In this document: positions 1 through 6,599 of the stretch, one piece after another
Numbering within the stretch: position 1 is the first letter of the stretch
Layout: every line of letters starts with the position of its first letter
Source of the DNA: Thermoplasmatota archaeon
Lineage (GTDB): Archaea; Thermoplasmatota; E2; DHVEG-1
Assembly (NCBI GenBank): GCA_030612095.1
Contig: JAUWOO010000009.1
Location: forward strand, 1-21,797
Direction: 5' to 3'
DNA length: 21,797 nucleotides
Notes under the pieces: generated by a model
The model's input: only the letters and a program-made list of their open reading frames with translations
Told to the model about the DNA's origin: nothing
The model's database searches: none
Program-made: the position numbers and the translations under genes

Positions 1-110
1 CAACACTTGATGACGTATTTCTCCATTTTACAGGTAGAACAATGCGCGACCAAGAGGCAGCAAATACTACTAGAAGTGTACCCCCTAGATTCCATGGTAG
101 GATGAGATAG
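1..110 (+). CDS. ABC transporter ATP-binding protein, C-terminal end (partial)
   Basis: An open frame enters from the left edge (first full codon at 3) and ends at TAG 108-110. The 35 visible residues begin TLDDVFLHFTGRTMRD, the typical C-terminal motif of DrrA/CcmA-type ABC ATPases (SLDDVFLHLTGR in relatives). The nucleotide-binding domain lies outside the window, so Walker motifs cannot be checked. Only 2 bases separate its stop from the next start at 113, and that next gene encodes the matching ABC-2 permease, so the two form an operon for one exporter. The substrate cannot be told; DrrAB-type pairs export drugs, lipids or polysaccharide precursors. Confidence 0.85.
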   Translation, partial: TLDDVFLHFTGRTMRDQEAANTTRSVPPRFHGRMR

Positions 111-112
111 TT

Positions 113-886
113 ATGAAATCTGTAGAATTCCAAGCAATCTACATTATGTGGCTACGACAGATGAAACGTTTTGTCCGGTCCAAAAGCAGGCTTGTTTCTT
201 CAATAGTGCAGCCATTGTTTTTTCTTTTTATTCTTGGATCAGGTTTTAGGGTAGCCACATTTGTTGGAGTGGATGATTATTTATCTTTTCTTGCTCCAGG
301 AATCATTGCAATGGCAATCTTATTTTCTTCCATGTTTACTGGTATTTCAGTATTATGGGATAAACAGTTTGGATTCTTGCAAGAAGTTTTAGTAGCGCCA
401 GTTAGCCGTTTTTCAATAATAATTGGACGTACACTTGGTGGTGCCACAGTGGCATTAATCCAGGGATTTATAATTCTACTAATTGCTTTAGGCCTTGGTG
501 TGAAGATATCTGGAGTTTTTGGTTTGTTGTTAACTTTTGTTTTCATGATCCTCATAGCGTTCACAGCAGTTGGATTTGGTCTCGTACTTGCTTCTAAAAT
601 GGAAGATTTTCAAGGTTTTCAACTCATAATGAATCTGCTTATAATGCCTCTTTTATTTCTATCATCAGCGTTTTTCCCGGTTACTGCTGATCCCAGGCAA
701 CTGATTCCAATGGATAAAATATGCTTTTTTAACCCATTGTTTTATATGGTTGATGGTCTACGCGGCAGTCTAATAATAGGTACAGCTACCGTAAATCCCC
801 CTCTGTTGGATCTTTTAGTTGTTTTGGCGGTATGTATCATTATGATGGGGCTTGGTAGCTATTTCTTCAGTAAGAGTGAAGTTTGA
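113..886 (+). CDS. ABC-2 type transporter permease (DrrB-like)
   Basis: A 257-residue integral membrane protein, the usual length for DrrB-type ABC-2 permeases. The N-terminal cytosolic stretch (residues 1-25) is basic and precedes about six hydrophobic segments (roughly 27-48, 58-80, 105-128, 135-158, 170-192, 230-252). The segment around 85-110 (WDKQFGFLQEVLVAPVSR) is the conserved coupling region of this family, and a P-rich hydrophobic patch followed by FFPVTADPRQLIPMDKICFFNP before the last helix is also typical. It starts 2 bases after the stop of the ATPase gene, so translation is probably coupled. The pair should form an exporter in the cytoplasmic membrane; the substrate is unknown. 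Confidence 0.9.
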   Translation: MKSVEFQAIYIMWLRQMKRFVRSKSRLVSSIVQPLFFLFILGSGFRVATFVGVDDYLSFLAPGIIAMAILFSSMFTGISVLWDKQFGFLQEVLVAPVSRFSIIIGRTLGGATVALIQGFIILLIALGLGVKISGVFGLLLTFVFMILIAFTAVGFGLVLASKMEDFQGFQLIMNLLIMPLLFLSSAFFPVTADPRQLIPMDKICFFNPLFYMVDGLRGSLIIGTATVNPPLLDLLVVLAVCIIMMGLGSYFFSKSEV

Positions 887-975
887 TACACTTTTAATTC
901 ATATGGAGAAAAAAGTTAAATAAACAAGGTATTTTGCACAAAATTGAAATAAAAATAGCAGCAACTAACACCTAT

Positions 976-1839
976 TCACTTTGTTTTCTCCTCTACACAG
1001 CTTTTGTACGTTTTAAGCATATTTCTTAGAGAACATGCCACTGTTACTGGCCCAACACCACCGGGCACAGGTGTAATTTTCCCAGCTTTTTCCTTCACAG
1101 AATCAAAATCTACATCTCCGCATATGCCATCCTCTGTATTTACTATTCCAACGTCTATTACAAAAGCGTTTTTCTTTACATAATCACTTGTTATTATCTT
1201 TGGTATCCCTGTAGCTGTTACAAGAACATCTGCTCTAGAAGTGTATTGTTTTGCATCCTTGGTGAAAACATGACAAACGGAAACCGTGGCATTCCTATTA
1301 AGAAATAGAGCAGAAAGTGGCTTTCCCACGACATTGCTATGGTTAACAACGACTACATCCTTTCCCTCAAGATCCATGTTTTCGTGTTCCAAAATAGTAA
1401 GCACCGATAGCGGGGTACATGGCACAATATGTTCATCACCGATTAGAGTTCTACCCATATTATGTGGAGTAAATCCCTCCACGTCCTTTTTGGGATCTAT
1501 TGCATTCATCAATTTATCTGAGGAAATATGACCTGGTATGGGAAACTGTATCAGAATTCCATGAACGCTTTTGTCTTCATTTAATTCAGATATGGAACGT
1601 AAAATTTCATTTTCAGAAACATCCTGTGGAAACTCTAAATGATTTGACACTATCCCTGCCTTTTTACAGGCATTATCCCTTAGTCTCAAGTAAAGCGCTG
1701 ATGTTTGATCCTCACCAATTTTAATTGTGGTTATACTCGGCGTAGTTTTGTATCTTAATTTTAATTGCTTTACTTCCTCAGCAGTTTTTTTGTGTAGTTT
1801 ACCTGCTATTTCCCTTCCATCAATAATTTTTGCAGTCAT
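976..1839 (-). CDS. folD: Bifunctional methylene-tetrahydrofolate dehydrogenase/cyclohydrolase-like protein FolD
   Basis: A 287-residue protein, full length for FolD, which interconverts 5,10-methylene-, 5,10-methenyl- and 10-formyl-tetrahydrofolate in the cytosol. Visible signatures are KIIDGREIA at the start, GILIQFPIP (94-102) with Gln98, the Rossmann turn HSNVVGKP, and the C-terminal PVPGGVGPVTVA. Aligned from memory with E. coli FolD, numbering is unchanged, and two catalytic positions differ: Lys54 is Arg54 (YLRLR for YVASK) and Asp121 is Glu121 (KDVEG for KDVDG). Lys54 is needed for cyclohydrolase activity in studied enzymes, so this protein may act only as a dehydrogenase or have changed activity. 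It lies 31 bases downstream of a methyltransferase gene on the same strand, probably in one operon. Confidence 0.93.
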   Translation of the reverse strand: MTAKIIDGREIAGKLHKKTAEEVKQLKLRYKTTPSITTIKIGEDQTSALYLRLRDNACKKAGIVSNHLEFPQDVSENEILRSISELNEDKSVHGILIQFPIPGHISSDKLMNAIDPKKDVEGFTPHNMGRTLIGDEHIVPCTPLSVLTILEHENMDLEGKDVVVVNHSNVVGKPLSALFLNRNATVSVCHVFTKDAKQYTSRADVLVTATGIPKIITSDYVKKNAFVIDVGIVNTEDGICGDVDFDSVKEKAGKITPVPGGVGPVTVACSLRNMLKTYKSCVEEKTK

Positions 1840-1870
1840 TTTTAATTCAAAAAGTAAAATTTAGGCGGGG

Positions 1871-2683
1871 TTATAAATCCTCTGGTTTTCTGCCTATCGC
1901 ATAGAATTGTGGGAAGAAATTGAGTTGTACACCCTCATCAAGTGATTTTAGATATTCATATTCCCATTTGTCGATTTCTTCGTCGGAAAGTCCTGCACCT
2001 TTCAGTGCTTTTACATAGAAATCCCTTGCGTGTAGGTAATATGATTTATCCTCTTCACAACTCCATATGCGATTGTTTCCTATGCCTACTTTAGTTTCAA
2101 GTCCTGCCCTTACAAATAGCAAACGAAGTTTTCTACCGATGTGTGGATCCCCGCCCCGCTCTTTGATCGCTTTACCAGCAAATACTGCATCAATCTTTGG
2201 GTTTTCAGGATAGTGTAATTTGCCACCGTAATCAGGCTCAAGAGATGCAAGTACTCTACCACCGGGTTTTGTAACACGCGTCATTTCATTGATTACCTTC
2301 TGTGGATTGTCCACCCACATAAAAAAAAGATTGCAGGTGATAATATCAAAAGTGTTATCTCTAAACGGAATGGTTTCCGCACTACTAACGTACAGCTCCA
2401 CGTTTTTATAGTCTTTGAGAATGTTTTTTGCTACCTCTATCATATCGCTCGACCCATCTATTCCAATCACTTTACCCTTCGTAAGGTGAGCAATATCCTT
2501 TGTAACGGTTCCCGATCCGCAGCCCACATCTAAAATATTTTCTGCACCCTTAAGTCCTACCTCTAAATATAGAGGGATCCTTTCTTCTGCCGTTTCTAAT
2601 GCCTGCAGTTCCAATTTTTTAATGAAATCTTTAAAATCCTCTTTTGATCTTCTATGAAATTCAATATTCTTCTTTTTCTTCAT
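1871..2683 (-). CDS. Class I SAM-dependent methyltransferase
   Basis: Residues 47-58 contain NILDVGCGSGTV, the SAM-binding motif I of class I methyltransferases, followed by an acidic motif II (GIDGSSDMIEVAK) and motif III-like DNTFDIITCNLFFMWV with a downstream P-G-G-R loop (TKPGGRVLASLEPDY). This resembles UbiE/MenG-like small-molecule methyltransferases, but the substrate is not identifiable. The frame could open at 2704 (277 aa). I prefer ATG at 2683 (270 aa), because the TATA-like TTTATAC at about 2716-2722 would place transcription start near 2694, downstream of the longer start. It precedes folD by 31 bases, so the two may be co-transcribed. Confidence 0.85.
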   Translation of the reverse strand: MKKKKNIEFHRRSKEDFKDFIKKLELQALETAEERIPLYLEVGLKGAENILDVGCGSGTVTKDIAHLTKGKVIGIDGSSDMIEVAKNILKDYKNVELYVSSAETIPFRDNTFDIITCNLFFMWVDNPQKVINEMTRVTKPGGRVLASLEPDYGGKLHYPENPKIDAVFAGKAIKERGGDPHIGRKLRLLFVRAGLETKVGIGNNRIWSCEEDKSYYLHARDFYVKALKGAGLSDEEIDKWEYEYLKSLDEGVQLNFFPQFYAIGRKPEDL

Positions 2684-2704
2684 TTTAATAACAAAAACAG
2701 ACAT

Positions 2705-2779
2705 TACTCTGTTTAGTATAAATTTTTCTTAAAATCAACCTCTACTTTTTTAAATAGATGACTTTTATTCAGTACCCGT
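2705..2779. promoter_or_regulatory. Divergent promoter region between methyltransferase and hps genes
   Basis: This 75-base gap separates divergent genes. Toward the plus strand, TTTTTAAATAG (2746-2756) is a good TATA box about 26 bases from the ATG at 2780, implying a nearly leaderless hps mRNA; no ribosome binding site is present. Toward the minus strand, AATTTATACT (about 2715-2724) would start transcription near 2694 and supports the shorter methyltransferase start. The calls rest on spacing and base composition only. Confidence 0.5.
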
Positions 2780-4078
2780 ATGAAAGAAGTTGTCCTTCAG
2801 GTTGCATTAGACCTACTAAATGAACATAGAGCACTTTCTATAGCCCAGGATTCAGTAAAGGCCGATAAAGACTGTTGGCTGGAAGCAGGAACCCCCCTCA
2901 TTAAAAGTGAGGGCATGGATATAATAAGAAAGCTCAAGCAAACATTTCCAGATAACACAATCGTTGCTGATATGAAAATCATGGATACTGGTGCACTTGA
3001 GGTCGAGATGGCAACTAAAGCTGGAGCAGATGTCGTATGTGTGCTCGCTGCATCTGACGATAGCACAATAAAAGATGCGTTGAAATCTGCAAGGAAATAC
3101 GGCTCAAAAATCATGGTTGATCTAATCGGCGTTAAGGACAAGGCAACTCGTGCAAAAGAACTAGAAAAACTAGGTGCCGATTACCTATGTATACATGTTG
3201 GCATAGATGAACAAATGATTGGAAAAAAACCTATTGCGGTTCTTACATCTATTGTTAAAAAAACCGAAATACCAGTCGCCGTTGCTGGCGGACTAAACAG
3301 CGAAACTGTTGCAGAGATTGTCAAGGCGGGTGCAAGTATAATCATTGTAGGTGGTGCTATTACCAAGGCTAAAGATGCAATCAAGGCAACAAAACAAATA
3401 AAAAAAGCAATAATCGAAAAAAAACCTATTGAGTCTACTCTTTTTAAGAAATATGATAAAGCTCACCTGAAAGAAGCGTTTTCAATGGTTTCTACACCAA
3501 ATGTCTCTGATGCGATGCATAAACAGGGTGCAATGCAAGGCATTAGACCTGTTGCTCTTGGCTTCCACATGGTGGGCAGGGCACTCACTGTTCGTACGAT
3601 TGATGGAGATTGGGCAAAACCTATAGAAGCAATAGATGAAGCAAATAAGGGCGAGGTCATAGTAGTGGACGTAAATGGCGGAAAAACAGCAATCTGGGGA
3701 GAACTCGCAACGTGGAGTGCGAAGCTTAAGGGACTTGCTGGTGTGGTGATTGATGGAACAGTTAGGGATCTTGACGATGTCGTAAAAATGGATTTCCCAA
3801 TTTTTTGTAGGCATATTGCCCCAAACGCCGGTGAACCAAAAGGTTTTGGAGAAATCGGTGCTGAAATAAAATGTGGTGGTCAAACCGTAAGAACTAATGA
3901 TTGGATTATTGGTGATGATTCAGGAGTCGTTGTGGTACCGCAGGAAATATCCCAGGAAATTGCCAACCGTTCATTAGGCGTTAAAGAGACTGAGAACCGT
4001 ATCAGGGAAGAAATAAAAAGTGGCGGTTCACTTGGAAGTGTCCTTAAATTAAAGAAATGGGAGAAGAAAGTGGGATGA
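2780..4078 (+). CDS. Bifunctional 3-hexulose-6-phosphate synthase / RraA-family protein
   Basis: A 432-residue fusion. Residues 1-215 are hexulose-6-phosphate synthase, a TIM barrel of the OMP decarboxylase suprafamily that joins formaldehyde and ribulose 5-phosphate or, in archaea, runs backward to make ribulose 5-phosphate. Visible motifs are QVALDLL, EAGTPLIKSEGM, ADMKIMDTG (DxKxxD), DLIGV and AVAGGLN. Residues about 225-430 are an RraA/HMG-aldolase-like domain with GVVIDGTVRDLDD (Arg-Asp metal/substrate motif) and GDDSGVVVVP. Similar fusions are known in archaea; the role of the RraA half is unsettled (aldolase/decarboxylase, not proven RNase regulation). The next gene overlaps its stop. 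No hexulose-phosphate isomerase gene is in the window. Confidence 0.92.
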   Translation: MKEVVLQVALDLLNEHRALSIAQDSVKADKDCWLEAGTPLIKSEGMDIIRKLKQTFPDNTIVADMKIMDTGALEVEMATKAGADVVCVLAASDDSTIKDALKSARKYGSKIMVDLIGVKDKATRAKELEKLGADYLCIHVGIDEQMIGKKPIAVLTSIVKKTEIPVAVAGGLNSETVAEIVKAGASIIIVGGAITKAKDAIKATKQIKKAIIEKKPIESTLFKKYDKAHLKEAFSMVSTPNVSDAMHKQGAMQGIRPVALGFHMVGRALTVRTIDGDWAKPIEAIDEANKGEVIVVDVNGGKTAIWGELATWSAKLKGLAGVVIDGTVRDLDDVVKMDFPIFCRHIAPNAGEPKGFGEIGAEIKCGGQTVRTNDWIIGDDSGVVVVPQEISQEIANRSLGVKETENRIREEIKSGGSLGSVLKLKKWEKKVG

Positions 4079-5061
4079 GTACAGTTATATTTTTTACGGA
4101 TTTAGAAAAATTTCATGATGCGTTAGCCCATTTTAATATCGAGAGTTTTGCCGGAAAAAAAGTTCCCGTCAAACTTCACATGGGCGAACTCAAAAACAAG
4201 TATTTTCCCAAACCTGAATTTGTAAAACACGTGATTGACGAGTTGAAAATAGCACATGCAGAACCATATCTCTTTGATACAACTGTTGCTTATACTGGAC
4301 TGAGGCATTCTAAAACTGGCTATCACAAACTAGCTAAAATGCATGGTTTTACCGCAGAAAAAGTCGGTTGTGATGTAGTGATAGATGATAAAGGCGTTCC
4401 AATTACTGCTGAAAACAGAGAGTATGAGGTCGCTGAGCATCTCGTCGAGTCGACCCATATCTTTGCTTTGTCTCATGTAAAGGGCCATGTTGCAACAGGA
4501 ATGGGTGGAGCCATTAAGAATTTTGGTATGGGTGGTGTAACAAAAGAAACGAAAATACGGATGCATCACGGCAGCAGACCCATTTATCAAAAAGACGCTT
4601 GCACATATTGTGGCGCCTGTGCCGAAGTATGCCCGTTTAATGCTTTAAAAGTAAAGGAGAATAGTTGGAAACAAAATATGAAATCTTGTTTTGGATGTGG
4701 AGTATGCGTTGATACATGCAAGAGTGGTGCCTTAGCATATAAGGACGCTGATTTTCAATATGTCCTTGCGTGTGCAGCAAAGGCATGTGTTCAACATAAA
4801 AATGTGATCTACCTAAATGAAATAAAACGGATTGCAAGAAGCTGCGATTGTGACCCATTTGCAGGACCAATTATATGTCCAGATATTGGTTATCTTGTAT
4901 CTGATGATCCCGTGGCAATAGACAAGGCATCTTTAGATCTTGTCAATGATGTTAAAAAGGATGTTTTTGAAAAAGAAAATAACATTAGTCCATTAAAACA
5001 AATAAAATATGGTGAGGAGATAGGACTAGGATATCTCTCATACCAACTTATTGAAATTTAG
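4075..5061 (+). CDS. DUF362 protein with two [4Fe-4S] ferredoxin motifs
   Basis: A 328-residue protein. The N-terminal DUF362 domain (about 1-175) includes LSHVKGHVATGMGGAIKNFGMG. It is followed by two tetracysteine motifs, CTYCGACAEVCP and CFGCGVCVDTCK (about 185-228), which should bind two [4Fe-4S] clusters. The C-terminal part with CDCDPFAGPIICPDIG and DDPVAIDKASLDLV is also typical of DUF362. An ATG at 4057 would add six residues, but the ATG at 4075 overlaps the upstream TGA as ATGA and has a purine-rich GGAGAAGAAAG just ahead, so I use it. Co-translation with HPS/RraA suggests a redox role linked to that enzyme; the actual reaction is unknown. Confidence 0.88.
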   Translation: MSTVIFFTDLEKFHDALAHFNIESFAGKKVPVKLHMGELKNKYFPKPEFVKHVIDELKIAHAEPYLFDTTVAYTGLRHSKTGYHKLAKMHGFTAEKVGCDVVIDDKGVPITAENREYEVAEHLVESTHIFALSHVKGHVATGMGGAIKNFGMGGVTKETKIRMHHGSRPIYQKDACTYCGACAEVCPFNALKVKENSWKQNMKSCFGCGVCVDTCKSGALAYKDADFQYVLACAAKACVQHKNVIYLNEIKRIARSCDCDPFAGPIICPDIGYLVSDDPVAIDKASLDLVNDVKKDVFEKENNISPLKQIKYGEEIGLGYLSYQLIEI

Positions 5062-5076
5062 AAGATGGTTTTTTGC

Positions 5077-6426
5077 CTATTTCTTTACAACCTGTGGTTT
5101 ATAGATCATGGCAAGAGTTGCTGCTATGAAACACATAACGGCTGCTGGGATGAATGCATACATAAAGCTCATACCAGCATCTTGTACCGCACCAGCAAGT
5201 ATTGGTCCAACAACACCACCTATACCATATGAAGTAAATACAAAACCGTAGTTTACGCCTACATTCTCAGAACCAAATGAATCTGCAGTTGCTGCTGGGA
5301 ATAATGCGAAATTTCCTCCAAAGTTAAATCCAATAAGTGCGGCTGCTACGTAGAACATATACGGGCTTCCAGCAGTATAAAAGAACAATGCCATCATTAT
5401 TCCCTGGAAGGCAAACATTGCAATAAGTGCTTTTCTCCTTCCAATTTTATCAGAGACCTGCCCCCATATAATTCTACCAAGTCCATTGAAAATTGGTAAA
5501 CATATTGCTGCACCAATCACTGCAAAATCTATGGCATCTTGCATAGAGAAACCATATGCTTGAAATCCATCTGTTGCACTCTTTGCAAAATTTTGAATAT
5601 TACCTATAACCATTAGACCTGCCAGAGCGCCAAATATAAACATCACCCATAACAGATAAAACTGTTTTGTTTTTAGCATCTCTTTTGGAAGCAAATCAGA
5701 AAGGATTTTTTTCTTTTCTGATGATTTTACCTCTGGTGGATTCCATCCAGCAGGTTTCCAATCAGCTGGAGGATTTTTCATTACAAGAGCCCCAAGAGCA
5801 ACAAGAATCAAAAATGCAATACCATACAATCTAAAGCAGCCATCAACATTAGCGATAGTATAAGCAAAAGTACCAGTCTGTTGTGTAATCACTCCACTGA
5901 ACCCAAGTATACTAGGCGGATTTGCCATGAGAATCCATATAAATGCACCGAATCCAAATCCAGCAACAGCTAATCCACTCAGAAGTCCTTTTTTATCTGG
6001 GAACCACTTTACTCCAACAGCAATTGGAACAACATAAGCTAGACCAATACCTGCGCCGGCGATTATGCCTATGCTAATCAATTTTAAAGCAAAATTGTCG
6101 CCAACAAAACTTCCCACGATATATCCAAAACCAAGAAGAGCGCCACCTGCTAATGTAACCTTTTGCGGCCCAATTTTTTTCTGAAGTCTCCCCCCAATAA
6201 TTGTAAATAATGCAAATGTTGCAAGTCCTGCTGCAAATATTGCCTGTGTCTGTGTCTTATTAAATGCAAATTCACTAATAGCCGTCTCTGTTCCCTGTAA
6301 TGGTGTTGTAAAGGCAGACCAAGCATAAATCGCACCAAGAGCAAGCTGTATCATAATAGCCCCAACAACTATTATCCATCTACTCATAACCTTAGATTCC
6401 TGATTTTTCAAACTTTTATCAACCAT
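5077..6426 (-). CDS. OFA-family MFS transporter (oxalate/formate antiporter-like)
   Basis: A 449-residue, 12-helix major facilitator. The first helix carries RWIIVVGAIMIQLALGAIYAW followed by SAFTTPL, the hallmark of the OFA family. The loop 2-3 region GGRLQKKIGPQKV and the second-half equivalent GQVSDKIGRRKAL are MFS motif A copies. The family moves monocarboxylates such as oxalate, formate or pyruvate; the substrate here is not determined. An ATG at 6459 exists, but the TATA box TATTTAAATA (6461-6470) almost touches it, so transcription would begin near 6439 and the ATG at 6426 is the better start. The gene converges on the DUF362 gene with only 15 bases between the two stops. Confidence 0.9.
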   Translation of the reverse strand: MVDKSLKNQESKVMSRWIIVVGAIMIQLALGAIYAWSAFTTPLQGTETAISEFAFNKTQTQAIFAAGLATFALFTIIGGRLQKKIGPQKVTLAGGALLGFGYIVGSFVGDNFALKLISIGIIAGAGIGLAYVVPIAVGVKWFPDKKGLLSGLAVAGFGFGAFIWILMANPPSILGFSGVITQQTGTFAYTIANVDGCFRLYGIAFLILVALGALVMKNPPADWKPAGWNPPEVKSSEKKKILSDLLPKEMLKTKQFYLLWVMFIFGALAGLMVIGNIQNFAKSATDGFQAYGFSMQDAIDFAVIGAAICLPIFNGLGRIIWGQVSDKIGRRKALIAMFAFQGIMMALFFYTAGSPYMFYVAAALIGFNFGGNFALFPAATADSFGSENVGVNYGFVFTSYGIGGVVGPILAGAVQDAGMSFMYAFIPAAVMCFIAATLAMIYKPQVVKK

Positions 6427-6460
6427 GGTTAACTCTCTAGATTCCGCTGAATAAAACACT

Positions 6461-6470
6461 TATTTAAATA
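6461..6470 (-). promoter_or_regulatory. TATA box of the OFA transporter gene
   Basis: The palindromic TATTTAAATA is a near-ideal archaeal TATA box. Spacing predicts transcription start near 6439 and a leader of roughly 13 bases before the ATG at 6426. Confidence 0.55.
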
Positions 6471-6491
6471 TCTATCGAGAAAATCGAAAGC

Positions 6492-6599
6492 CTAGTTCGA
6501 CAGCATAACAACAAATCCCGTAAGAATCATGGCCAATACTATCAACAGTGCCAAAATTTTAACAGCCCATTTCTTAAAAGTTTTCTTGTTAAGTTTCAT
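6492..6599 (-). CDS. Small single-span membrane peptide coupled to valS
   Basis: A 35-residue frame beginning MKLNKKTFKKWAVKI and continuing with a strongly hydrophobic helix (about residues 12-33, ending FVVMLSN). Six of the first 14 residues are Lys, so by the positive-inside rule the N-terminus should be cytosolic. The ATG (6599-6597) overlaps the valS stop TGA (6598-6596) as ATGA, the same arrangement used by the DUF362 gene here, which suggests translational coupling. No family is recognised. It could be a real small membrane protein or a fortuitous frame; the overlap and the clean basic-plus-hydrophobic pattern favour a real gene. Confidence 0.55.
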   Translation of the reverse strand: MKLNKKTFKKWAVKILALLIVLAMILTGFVVMLSN

